Notes under the pieces: model-generated
The model's database searches: none
What the model saw: the letters and a program-made list of their open reading frames with translations, nothing else
Told to the model about the DNA's origin: nothing
Made by a program: the position numbers and the translations under genes
Assembly (NCBI GenBank): GCA_030694465.1
Contig: JAUXYJ010000069.1
Coordinates: forward strand, 1-64,000
Direction: 5' to 3'
Source of the DNA: Deltaproteobacteria bacterium
GTDB taxonomy: Bacteria > Myxococcota_A > Polyangia > Polyangiales > Ga0077539
DNA length: 64,000 nt
In this document: positions 1-7,752 of the stretch, piece after piece
Numbering within the stretch: position 1 is the first letter of the stretch
How the letters are laid out: each line of letters starts with the position of its first letter

Positions 1-180
1 GTAGCTATTAAAACAATTCGGCTTGTTACTTGTTCGATTCGGCACCGATTCGAAGTCGTGAGACTTCGCTTCGATCCGAGACCCACAACACTTTCGCGTT
101 GTAAGTTTCATTTCACGACCAGGTTTTCAAAGATCGGGGAGCCTTCGGCGCTCAACTGCTTCACGGTTACTACGTGATGC
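1..180 (-). other. Probable rRNA leader (boxA region) ending just before a 23S rRNA gene off the left edge
   Basis: Read on the minus strand this segment contains a boxA-like antiterminator, GATCTTTGAAAAC (about 122-135), followed by hairpin-rich sequence. It ends at the window edge in AATAGCTAC, which resembles the bases that commonly open 23S rRNA (typically followed by TAAGGGC, not visible here). There is no convincing protein gene in it, and codon and base composition differ from the flanking genes. BoxA followed by structured leader is typical of rRNA transcripts. Assignment to 23S rather than 16S is inference from the last nine bases only. Confidence 0.45.
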
Positions 181-231
181 TTTGTTGTGCCTGCTCGCCG
201 CAGTCTGCGGTCCCCTTTTTAGGGGAGGCGG

Positions 232-453
232 ACTCTGTCGGCTTTCGCTCTGCTTGTCAAACACTTTTTTAGGAGTGTTTGTCGTTTCGAGCGGGGGTGG
301 GTTCAAGAAACTTTGTTTCTGTCAACCCAGAGTGAGTGTTGTGCACTCTCTCTCCCCCTTACGTCAACCACTCTTTGCTGATTTGTTTCAGCGCGGAGTT
401 GGTTGGTTCGTCAGCGGGAGGCGGCTTGTATGCCCGCTCTCTTTCGCGGTCAA
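232..453 (-). promoter_or_regulatory. Tandem array of promoter-like TTGAC(N) boxes reading leftwards
   Basis: On the minus strand four -35-like hexamers occur in 200 bases: TTGACC (453-448), TTGACG (367-362), TTGACA (325-320) and TTGACA (260-255). The first has TACAAG 17 bases downstream (430-425), a fair -10 box. The last has CAGAGT at 17 bases. The other two have weaker -10 matches. Such stacks are typical of rRNA operon promoters. The array begins directly after the stop of the KamA-type gene at 481, so there is no room for a 16S gene between it and that gene. Hairpin-forming inverted repeats lie at about 211-226 and 259-280. Confidence 0.45.
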
Positions 454-480
454 GAAGTTTGAGAGTTTTTTTGAGCGGCC

Positions 481-1701
481 CTAGCTCTTCTCTGCCGAAG
501 ACAGCAAATTGGCTGGTGCCACATGGGTTTGCGTGGGCTCGGGGTAGGCCACCACTTCGCCTCGAAAGGTCTTAAGCCAGGTCTGGCTCGCCTCGGTGCG
601 GACGATGACGTCGGGCGCGAGGTGCACTTTTCCGGCCCCGGCGGGCGTGTCGACGATGAACTTGGGCAACGCGATGCCCGACAGCTTCCCTTGCAGAGCG
701 GCCATGATCTCGACGCCTCGCTGTAGCGGTGTGCGAAAATGATTGGTCCCACGCATGACATCCCCCTGAAGCAAGTAGTAGGGCCGCACTCGTCCGCGAA
801 CGAGCCCGCGAAAGAGCGCCTCAAGTGTGCTGGGGTCGTCGTTGATGCCGCGGAGCAAAACGGTCTGGTTCATCACTGGGATTCCGTGATCCGCGAGCCT
901 CTCGCATGCGGCGCGTGCTTGAGGGGTCCACTCGCGGGGATGGTTGAAATGCGTCATGACCCAGAGCGGCGCGAATCGACGGAGCATGCGGCAGAGAGAG
1001 GGCGTGATTCGCATAGGCAACACGACGGGGGCGCGCGTTCCGATGCGGATGAGCTCGATGTGTGGGACGGACTGAATCAGCGTGAGCACGCGCTCAAGTC
1101 GAGCAGTGTTCATCACCAGAGGGTCGCCACCCGAGACGATCACCTCGCGGACCTCAGGGTGGGCCTTTAGCCAGTGAATTGCTGGACGAAGTCGCTCTTC
1201 GCTTCGCGCTCCGCCGTCTTGGCCGACCATGCGTGCGCGGGTGCAAAACCGGCAATACACAGAGCAGCGATCGGTCACGAGCAAGAGCGCGCGGTCGGGA
1301 TATCTCTGGATCAGGTTGGGCGCTGGCGAGTGTGCTTGTTCACCCAGCGGATCGTTAAGTTCGCCGGGGTAGGACTCGAGCTCGGCGGACTGCGGCACGC
1401 ACTGGAGCCGAATGGGGTCGCGCGGATCGCTCGGATCGCAGAGCGAGAGATAGTAGGGCGTGATCGAGAGCGGCAAACCCGCGCGCAAGAGCGAATGTGT
1501 CGCTGCGCGTTCGGTTTCGCTGAGGGGCAATACGCGCTCGAGATGCGCGAGCGACGTGATCGCGTTGCGCGCTTGGTCACGCCAGGAGCTCCTTGGTGGA
1601 GTGGTTGGCGCGGTCTCGGCAGCGAGTGGGAGCGAGCGACGGCGTACGGGGTTGTCTAGAGTCATCGGACACTGCGGTAGAGCGCCGCGCACAGGCCTCA
1701 C
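481..1701 (-). CDS. kamA: KamA-family radical SAM lysine 2,3-aminomutase
   Basis: Likely interconverts L-lysine and L-beta-lysine, or a close amino-acid analogue, with a [4Fe-4S] cluster, S-adenosylmethionine and PLP. The radical SAM motif is C146-x3-C150-x2-C153 in the context CRFCTRARMVG, closer to KamA than to the EF-P modifying enzyme EpmB. Further matches include RPYYLLQGD and IVDTPAGAGK, which carry the two Asp positions that bind the substrate ammonium group in KamA. At 406 residues it is close to normal KamA length. An internal ATG at 1665 (MTLDNPV) is an alternative start. It is transcribed toward the rRNA-type promoter array. Confidence 0.82.
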   Translation of the reverse strand: MRPVRGALPQCPMTLDNPVRRRSLPLAAETAPTTPPRSSWRDQARNAITSLAHLERVLPLSETERAATHSLLRAGLPLSITPYYLSLCDPSDPRDPIRLQCVPQSAELESYPGELNDPLGEQAHSPAPNLIQRYPDRALLLVTDRCSVYCRFCTRARMVGQDGGARSEERLRPAIHWLKAHPEVREVIVSGGDPLVMNTARLERVLTLIQSVPHIELIRIGTRAPVVLPMRITPSLCRMLRRFAPLWVMTHFNHPREWTPQARAACERLADHGIPVMNQTVLLRGINDDPSTLEALFRGLVRGRVRPYYLLQGDVMRGTNHFRTPLQRGVEIMAALQGKLSGIALPKFIVDTPAGAGKVHLAPDVIVRTEASQTWLKTFRGEVVAYPEPTQTHVAPANLLSSAEKS

Positions 1702-1756
1702 GGAGATTCGTGGGAGCTGGCGCGCAGGCGTGTACTACCGCAGCCGTCACGCATAG

Positions 1757-2872
1757 CTAGCGCGTTGTGCTCGCCGAGGTAGCTGCCGCTGCGGGTGCGG
1801 GCGCTGCGGGCGCTGCGGGTGCAGCAGCGGGCGCTGTTCCGGCGGCCACGGGAGTGGTCGCGGCGGGCTCGGTCGCGGGCGGCGTTGGGGCTTCGGCAGC
1901 AGGGCATGTCGGGCACGTCGGGCACGCCGCGGGCTCGGGCTCGGGCGCTGCGGGAGGAGGCGTGTCAAACGAGTGCGAGAAATTCAGGGTGAGCAAGAGG
2001 TTCGAGTCGACTGGGAGTGCGGTTCCGATGGGCTGCGCCATGATGCGGAGGTTCCATTGGGCACCGACGCTGAAGAAGTCGCCGACCTTGAAGCTCGCGC
2101 CGAGCTGGCTGTTAACGCGGATGTCGGGACCGACGTTGGCAGTGGTGAGCCCCAGGAAGTTCACCAAGGTTTCGAGGCCTGCGGTGAGGCTAAACGCGCT
2201 GACCAAATTGTTCTCGTATCCCAGGTAGACACGGCCCATGAAGGCGAACGCGTCACAGGCGCCCATGCCGGCCGCGGGGATCATTGTGCCCGAGGGGCAG
2301 CGGGCTGGGACCGCGGTGGTGAAAGCGAGGTTCTCAAGGGTCGCGTCGAAGCCGAACTCACCGCGAAATTTGTGCTTTCCGGGGTTGTTAAAGAACACGC
2401 GCTGGTAGCCAAATTGGCCAGACAATCGTGAGTTTACGTTGGCGAAAGTGTCGCGAAAGAACAGTGGGCTGACCCACAAAGAGTTGTCGCCGAAATAGCG
2501 ATCGTACCGAGCGCGCGCGAGGTAGTTCTCGGTGTTGCGTTGATACTCACGTACGCCGGTCATGCCCATCATGGCGGGGGGGACTGCGAAGCCAAGGTTG
2601 ATAGCAGTCGACGCGGTGAACTCGTTGTCGCCGCGGCGTAGGCCATACTGCCCCGCCACGTTTGCGGTGAGCGATCGCGCGTTGCCCTCGATCCAAGCGC
2701 CGCCGAGCTGCAACCGCAGACGGTGCTCGTCTGCCGCAGCGGTGCGTTCGGCGGAGGCCTCGAACTGATTTGCGTTGCGGTTGGCGACGGTCACTGGCTG
2801 GGCGAGGCCCAACGCGCTAGCAGCGAATGTCGCGCAAAACACTGCACCAAACGTGATCTGGCGCGCTCTCAT
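1757..2872 (-). CDS. DUF481-like outer-membrane beta-barrel protein with Pro/Ala-rich tail
   Basis: A secreted outer-membrane protein of about 371 residues. The chosen ATG (2872) gives a classical signal peptide; upstream alternatives in frame are an ATG at 2893 and a GTG at 2920. The middle has alternating polar and hydrophobic strands with GN, GQYGL and GYQRVFF motifs, like DUF481 barrels. The last 65 residues are a low-complexity Pro/Ala/Thr tail with the sequence CPTCPTCP, so three Cys lie close together outside the barrel. Function is unknown. The tail may span the periplasm or bind cell-wall material, which is inference. Confidence 0.6.
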   Translation of the reverse strand: MRARQITFGAVFCATFAASALGLAQPVTVANRNANQFEASAERTAAADEHRLRLQLGGAWIEGNARSLTANVAGQYGLRRGDNEFTASTAINLGFAVPPAMMGMTGVREYQRNTENYLARARYDRYFGDNSLWVSPLFFRDTFANVNSRLSGQFGYQRVFFNNPGKHKFRGEFGFDATLENLAFTTAVPARCPSGTMIPAAGMGACDAFAFMGRVYLGYENNLVSAFSLTAGLETLVNFLGLTTANVGPDIRVNSQLGASFKVGDFFSVGAQWNLRIMAQPIGTALPVDSNLLLTLNFSHSFDTPPPAAPEPEPAACPTCPTCPAAEAPTPPATEPAATTPVAAGTAPAAAPAAPAAPAPAAAATSASTTR

Positions 2873-3003
2873 AGTTTGAACATGGTGGGACATGGTGGGC
2901 GTTGTCTCTCGCTCACTCACGCCCTGTCAACCAACACACTGAAATTGCACACGAAGTGAAGTGTCTCGTCTTCAAAAGCGTCCAACGTCTCTTGTGGTTT
3001 GCC

Positions 3004-5409
3004 TCAGCGCAGGGAGGGCGCAGGTGGGATTCGCACCTCGCCATCGGAGTTCTCATCAACCCACAGCATTCCGCTGATTCCGATCGATCGCGCGTTGGGG
3101 TAGGGCAGGACTTCGGGCAAGGGTGCGGTCGCTGAGGCCAACGCGAAGACCACGGCGTCGGAGGTCACCGGGAGGGTCAGCTCTTGCTCAAGTCGCAGGC
3201 CGTCGCGCCCTGGCTGAGGGACTTCGAGCGTGCGAACCACCAGCCCATTGAGCCAGATTTCGACGCGATCCACCGGGACCCACGCGGGCGCGCTCACCCG
3301 TAGCCGCAGTCGCAGTTGGCCATCGGACAAGCGCGCGGTTTGCCCTGCTCCGAACACGGACGAGGTCAACTCGACAAGCGGACCTGACGAGACCAACGTG
3401 CGCCCCTCGCGGATCGCTTGCATGACCCGAGTGGCTCGCGTGGCGATCGGTGCGGCGGGAGTCTCGACGTAGGTTCTTGGCCAGCCCGCGGCTTGAATCA
3501 CAAGGTGATGGGAGTCGCTATTGCCAGTGGCGGCGACACGTACGGCGCGGCGCGCGAGCCCGACAAGGTCTTGGAGCGCCTCGCGGACGCGGGCTTCGTG
3601 CTCGATGTGCATGCCATTGAACACCTCAAGCGCGTCAAAGGTCGTCGCGAGCTCGGGGCCCCCCTCGCCCGTCTGCGCATTGAAATTGGCTTGGTCAAAG
3701 TAGCCAATCATGGGGCTCATGCGGGCGTGATTGACCTGGACGACGCTGGCTCCGGCTTGGCGGGCGGACGCGAAGATGTCCGCAGCGCGCACGGCGCGAT
3801 AGGGGAGCGCTCCGGCGTGTCCCATGCGAGCCAAGGGAAACACGTTGAAGTGCCCCATCGGCGGGCTCGCGGTGGTGACCTCGTCTCCTGCGATCGCGGC
3901 GAAGACCTGGTCGACTCCGAGGCGTCGCACGGCGGGACCGTAGTCGGTCACGTGGTTGTGATCTGTGGCGACGGCTAGCTCGATTCCTTGGCAAACGAGC
4001 GAGGCGACGCGCTCGTGGAGCGTGACGTTTGAGTCGGGAGAAGGGGCTGCGTGAAGATGCAGGTCCGCGCTCGTGTAGCGTGACGTGTCCACGACTTGGC
4101 GAAGCTGATCGCGCACCTGCTCGATGGCCCCAGCGCGGATCTCAACATCGCGGACCGAGAGCGTGTGCGTAGGGCCGCGCGTGGCGACCACGTGGTAGCG
4201 CCCCGGAGCGAGCGGAAGCTCGACCCATCCATCAAGCAAATCGATGGTATTTCGAGCGGCAAAACGTCGAGGACTGCTCACCGGCGTGGGGTCCGCAGTG
4301 CCATCTCGGCCGCGCACGATGATGTGTACGGCGAGGGGCTCGTCACGCTCGTTGACGTAGGTCGCGCGCAAGACTCCAGGCTCGGCGCGGGTCGCGATCA
4401 ACGGCGGCCCGAGGGGGGTCTCTGCGAGGACTCTGATCCCATTGCGATCCTCAAGCGAGGCGCTCACACCGAAGCTGGGAGGCAGCCGGAGAGGGGCCGT
4501 GCGTTGAAGAGCATTCAAGCTGGCAATTTCCTGATGATTCGACCCGTAGAGATGTACGGTTCCGCCGCGTGCGTCGGCAAATCGCGCCTCCCCGCGGGCG
4601 ACCGACGAGGGCAGCTGCGCGAGCGCTCCGAGGAGCCCCTCGGGAGAGACCACAAGGGTGCGGCGCGCAGAGCGCCCTTCCCAACGAATGTGCGACTCGG
4701 CCTCGAACACCTCGGCTTCGATTTCGATGATGCGCCGGGTGACCAAGCGCGCGCGATCGAAGACTATCGCGGCACCGAGGGAGTCATGGGCAAAGGCAAG
4801 CCAGGGCGTGTCTACGCGCTCGCGCCATCGCGTCCCGACGACATCGGCGTGGAGCGCCGATGCCCCCGTAGAGAGTTCATCTGCGAGGAAATTTGCAGCA
4901 CTCAGTTGACCCCGTACGATTCGTGATTCGGCCACAACGGTGCCCTGTGCGCTCGCGCAGTAGTGTGTCTCAATGCGCACCCCGGCGACGTCGCCGATGA
5001 CCTTGATCCCGTTTCGACCATCGTCACAGCGCATGCTCTCTACGCGTGGGGCGACCACTGGGCTAAAGCTCCCGTCGGCCAACAGCACGCCGGTTCGCCA
5101 GGCGATCAACGGATCCTGCGTGTCTCGTGCGCTCGTCGCCAGATCGACCACTGCGCCGCGGAGGTCTCGCTTGTGAGCGTCGTCCTCGGCGCTCGCCACG
5201 GTGATCTGCACACCGTTCGCCAACGCGAGGACAAGGTCTCCCGTTCGCCCGTAGCGGTCCGGTGCCAAGTGATCTCGGACGAGTGGTGCAACTCGCGTGG
5301 GCGCGGTGGTGGCGCCATCGCCCGCGAGCACCACAGGCCGAGCTCCGCAATTTTGGCAACCGGCAAGCGCTAAGGACAGCAAGAGCGGGCACAACGCGAT
5401 CGGTCGCAT
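3004..5409 (-). CDS. PHP-domain (CehA/McbA-like) metallohydrolase lipoprotein
   Basis: About 801 residues. The frame is open to 5712, but the ATG at 5409 is followed by a lipoprotein signal (LLLSLALAGC), so it is the likely start and leaves the divergent gene its own upstream region. The C-terminal third carries PHP metal-binding motifs: DLHLH (from residue 449), TDHN (from 482) and NSDSH (630-634). These point to a phosphoesterase or other metal-dependent hydrolase of the CehA/McbA group. The N-terminal part looks like beta-sandwich or binding domains. It is probably anchored facing the periplasm or cell surface; the substrate cannot be inferred. A copy of the palindrome GGCGACGTCGCC lies in the coding sequence at 4984-4995, translated as GDVAG. 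Confidence 0.72.
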   Translation of the reverse strand: MRPIALCPLLLSLALAGCQNCGARPVVLAGDGATTAPTRVAPLVRDHLAPDRYGRTGDLVLALANGVQITVASAEDDAHKRDLRGAVVDLATSARDTQDPLIAWRTGVLLADGSFSPVVAPRVESMRCDDGRNGIKVIGDVAGVRIETHYCASAQGTVVAESRIVRGQLSAANFLADELSTGASALHADVVGTRWRERVDTPWLAFAHDSLGAAIVFDRARLVTRRIIEIEAEVFEAESHIRWEGRSARRTLVVSPEGLLGALAQLPSSVARGEARFADARGGTVHLYGSNHQEIASLNALQRTAPLRLPPSFGVSASLEDRNGIRVLAETPLGPPLIATRAEPGVLRATYVNERDEPLAVHIIVRGRDGTADPTPVSSPRRFAARNTIDLLDGWVELPLAPGRYHVVATRGPTHTLSVRDVEIRAGAIEQVRDQLRQVVDTSRYTSADLHLHAAPSPDSNVTLHERVASLVCQGIELAVATDHNHVTDYGPAVRRLGVDQVFAAIAGDEVTTASPPMGHFNVFPLARMGHAGALPYRAVRAADIFASARQAGASVVQVNHARMSPMIGYFDQANFNAQTGEGGPELATTFDALEVFNGMHIEHEARVREALQDLVGLARRAVRVAATGNSDSHHLVIQAAGWPRTYVETPAAPIATRATRVMQAIREGRTLVSSGPLVELTSSVFGAGQTARLSDGQLRLRLRVSAPAWVPVDRVEIWLNGLVVRTLEVPQPGRDGLRLEQELTLPVTSDAVVFALASATAPLPEVLPYPNARSIGISGMLWVDENSDGEVRIPPAPSLR

Positions 5410-5506
5410 GATTTGCCGCACGATACGCGATCTCATGCCGAGCCCGTCAGCGCATTTTTTGTCCCTACGCGCGCGAGCTCGGGAGGTGGCACACTGCCCA
5501 CACGTG

Positions 5507-6739
5507 ATGCGTGCGCTCGCTCGATCGGTTTTGTGCGGTACTTGGCTCTGCGTCGGGATGGTTGCGTTTTGCCCGCGGAGCCACGCGCAAGCACGCACGG
5601 AGGCAAGAGCGAGCGCGTCGGCCACGGGATGCACGCTCATTCGGTCTGCAAATTTGCAACTCAATGCAGCATCCATCGCGAGCACAGGCGGCACGATCGC
5701 TGCGGTCGCCACTGCGACGGGGTGGCTCTTGGCCTACCGCGCGCGAACGGACGCGGTGTGGATCGCGCGGTTAGACGACTCGCTCGTTCGCGTGGACGAA
5801 GACCGCCAGGTGAGCGGACCGGTCGCGGCGTTTGCGATGGTGCCTGCGCCGGGGGGTGCGGTGTTGGTCTTGGCCGAGCGAGACCGCCACGATGTCGCGT
5901 CCAGCGACGTGCTTTTGGCGCGCGTGGACACACGCGGAGACGCTCGCAATGTGCCGAGGCAGCTCGGTCGTGTGAGCGGCTGCGACGGGGTCGCGGTCAC
6001 GCCTTCGATTCACGGCTTTGTCGTGGCGTGGGGTAGCCGCGAGGGTCCCACGACGAGCACCGTGACGACCGATCTTCGAGGGGTCGCCACCGCGCGATCG
6101 CGGGTCGTCGTCGATGCCTCGATGCCCGTGTTGACAGCTCTCACGGGGCAGACCCGGTTCGCGATGATCGCCCGAGGCGCTGCGGGCTCAACGCTCTTGC
6201 ATCTCGATGAGTCGGCGGCTGCGATTGAGGCTTGGCCTCTGCAGGGTCGAGGGCGCACGTTGGTTGCGCTCCCGAGCCAAGTGCTCGCGTGGTCGAGCAG
6301 CGGCGATGACGGCACCTTGGCGACGCGATGGTGGCCAGGGGCTGCGCCAATCGAGTTGAGCAACGCCAGTTTGCGCGCGATCACACCGAGTATGCTTGCG
6401 GTCACCTCGGTCGCGGATCGCTACGGGGTGTTGGCGATGATTCAAGACAGCACTGGTCGAGAGCTGTTGGTGCGTGTGGGCAACGACGGCGTCGCGAGCA
6501 GCCTGGGGCTGCGCGGTTCGGGAAGTGGCGCGCTGGCGGCGAGCTTAGACAACACTGCGGTCTTGGTGGTCAATCATCGCGCGGATGGAGCCCTCGCTGT
6601 GCAGCATGAGCAGTGCCCGCGGATGCCGACCCTTGCACCCATCAGCGGACCGGCGGTGAGTCCGGCTGCGATCAGCAGCGGGGCATTGGGCGATGCGGGG
6701 AGGCCTGAGTCGACCTCGGAGCTCCGTGAGACTGAGTAA
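5507..6739 (+). CDS. Hypothetical secreted protein
   Basis: 410 residues from the ATG at 5507. The open frame begins at 5297, but only this start gives a signal peptide (MRALARSVL to HAQAR). The rest is rich in short Ala/Val/Gly beta-type segments such as VAFAMVPAPGGAVLVLAERD, consistent with a beta-propeller-like fold, but I recognise no family. It is divergent from the PHP-domain lipoprotein with about 97 bases between the starts. Two Cys (CDGVAV and EQCPRM regions) may form a disulfide. Confidence 0.55.
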   Translation: MRALARSVLCGTWLCVGMVAFCPRSHAQARTEARASASATGCTLIRSANLQLNAASIASTGGTIAAVATATGWLLAYRARTDAVWIARLDDSLVRVDEDRQVSGPVAAFAMVPAPGGAVLVLAERDRHDVASSDVLLARVDTRGDARNVPRQLGRVSGCDGVAVTPSIHGFVVAWGSREGPTTSTVTTDLRGVATARSRVVVDASMPVLTALTGQTRFAMIARGAAGSTLLHLDESAAAIEAWPLQGRGRTLVALPSQVLAWSSSGDDGTLATRWWPGAAPIELSNASLRAITPSMLAVTSVADRYGVLAMIQDSTGRELLVRVGNDGVASSLGLRGSGSGALAASLDNTAVLVVNHRADGALAVQHEQCPRMPTLAPISGPAVSPAAISSGALGDAGRPESTSELRETE

Positions 6740-6833
6740 AATCCGATGTCGTACGTGTAGGGTTGAGGAGAACGCAGATGCCTCGGTAGGCTCCACGATG
6801 TCGTGTCTTGAGGCCCACTGAGAAAGCGCTGCG

Positions 6834-7715
6834 ATGAGTAAGTTGAAAATCCCCCTGCTTTCGCTGGCGTTGTGCGGGATCACGATGATCGCGCCGTTGG
6901 ATTCGTACTCGCAGTCGCAGTCGGCGGCGTCTCCGATTTTGGGCATGTTGCGTGATGCTCGTGACGCTCGTACACGCTGGCAGGCTGCTCTTATGGTGGG
7001 CCGGATGCGGCCAGCGGGTGCACGCGAGGCGCTCATTGCGGCGCTTCGGGATCGAGACGGCACGGTCCGCGCTTCGGCTGCGGAGGGTCTTCGCTCGCTC
7101 GGTGATTCGAGCGCGGTACCAGCGCTTCGGGCAGCGCTACGAGACTCGGACGGCACGGTGGTCTCAAGCGTGACCCGAGCTCTTGCGCAGCTTGATCACA
7201 GCAGCCCGGTTGCGGTCGCGCCCACGGCGGTGGTCAGCGCGAGCGCGGGCCCTGTCAACTGGTCGCGCACGCGGTTTGTGCTGCGCATGGGCTCTCTCGC
7301 CAATCGTGCAGATGGCCGCGCAAACGTCGTAGAGGCGCTGAGAAGCGCGCTTGCACAAGAGGTTGGGCGGCTGGACGAGATCGCGATCGCTCCGACGGCG
7401 CTTCCGCCCGAGGCCGAGCGCCAGGTTCGCAGCGGACACCTTCGGGTGTTTGCCATCGAGGGCGCGGTTCAGCAGCTTCGGCGCTGGTCGGTCGCGAGCA
7501 CACACTCGGTACGCGCAGAGGTCTCGTTGGTCTTGATGACAGACCCCTCGCGGGCGATCGTGGGTTCGATGTCTGGTGCAGCGACGGCTCAGAACACCAT
7601 GCTGCCTGGGCAATCGAGCGAGACGCTCGCGCGAGAGCTTGAGCGTCGTGCGCTCGCCGGGGCGGTCCGCGGGGCGGTCGCTAATCTTCGGTCGAGCCTC
7701 AGCGATCGACACTGA
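6834..7715 (+). CDS. Secreted HEAT-repeat protein
   Basis: 293 residues with an N-terminal signal peptide. Residues about 40-120 contain HEAT-like helical repeats: AREALIAALRDRDGTVRASA and AVPALRAALRDSDGTVVSSV have the same spacing and the same DxDGTVR/V turn. The C-terminal region has an alpha/beta pattern without a recognised family. HEAT repeats are protein-binding scaffolds, so an envelope adaptor role is plausible but unproven. It lies in the same direction as the preceding secreted protein, about 94 bases downstream. Confidence 0.6.
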   Translation: MSKLKIPLLSLALCGITMIAPLDSYSQSQSAASPILGMLRDARDARTRWQAALMVGRMRPAGAREALIAALRDRDGTVRASAAEGLRSLGDSSAVPALRAALRDSDGTVVSSVTRALAQLDHSSPVAVAPTAVVSASAGPVNWSRTRFVLRMGSLANRADGRANVVEALRSALAQEVGRLDEIAIAPTALPPEAERQVRSGHLRVFAIEGAVQQLRRWSVASTHSVRAEVSLVLMTDPSRAIVGSMSGAATAQNTMLPGQSSETLARELERRALAGAVRGAVANLRSSLSDRH

Positions 7716-7725
7716 TCGCGTCGAT

Positions 7726-7742
7726 CCGGCGACGTCGCCGGG
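7726..7742. repeat. Iterated palindrome between convergent genes
   Basis: Perfect 16-base palindrome CCGGCGACGTCGCCGG, lying between two convergent genes. It is one of many copies of this core in the window. It could form a hairpin at the end of both transcripts, but no T-run follows. Confidence 0.8.
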
Positions 7743-7752
7743 TCTCGGGTGA

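Noticed and set aside
182-575. Open plus-strand frames in the first 500 bases (Leu/Ser-rich)
   Set aside because: They overlap the minus-strand promoter-like array, lack ribosome-binding sites and have codon use unlike neighbours.
5410-5712. N-terminal extension of the PHP-domain protein to 5712
   Set aside because: It overlaps the divergent gene's start, is Arg/Ala-rich, and the lipoprotein signal begins at 5409.
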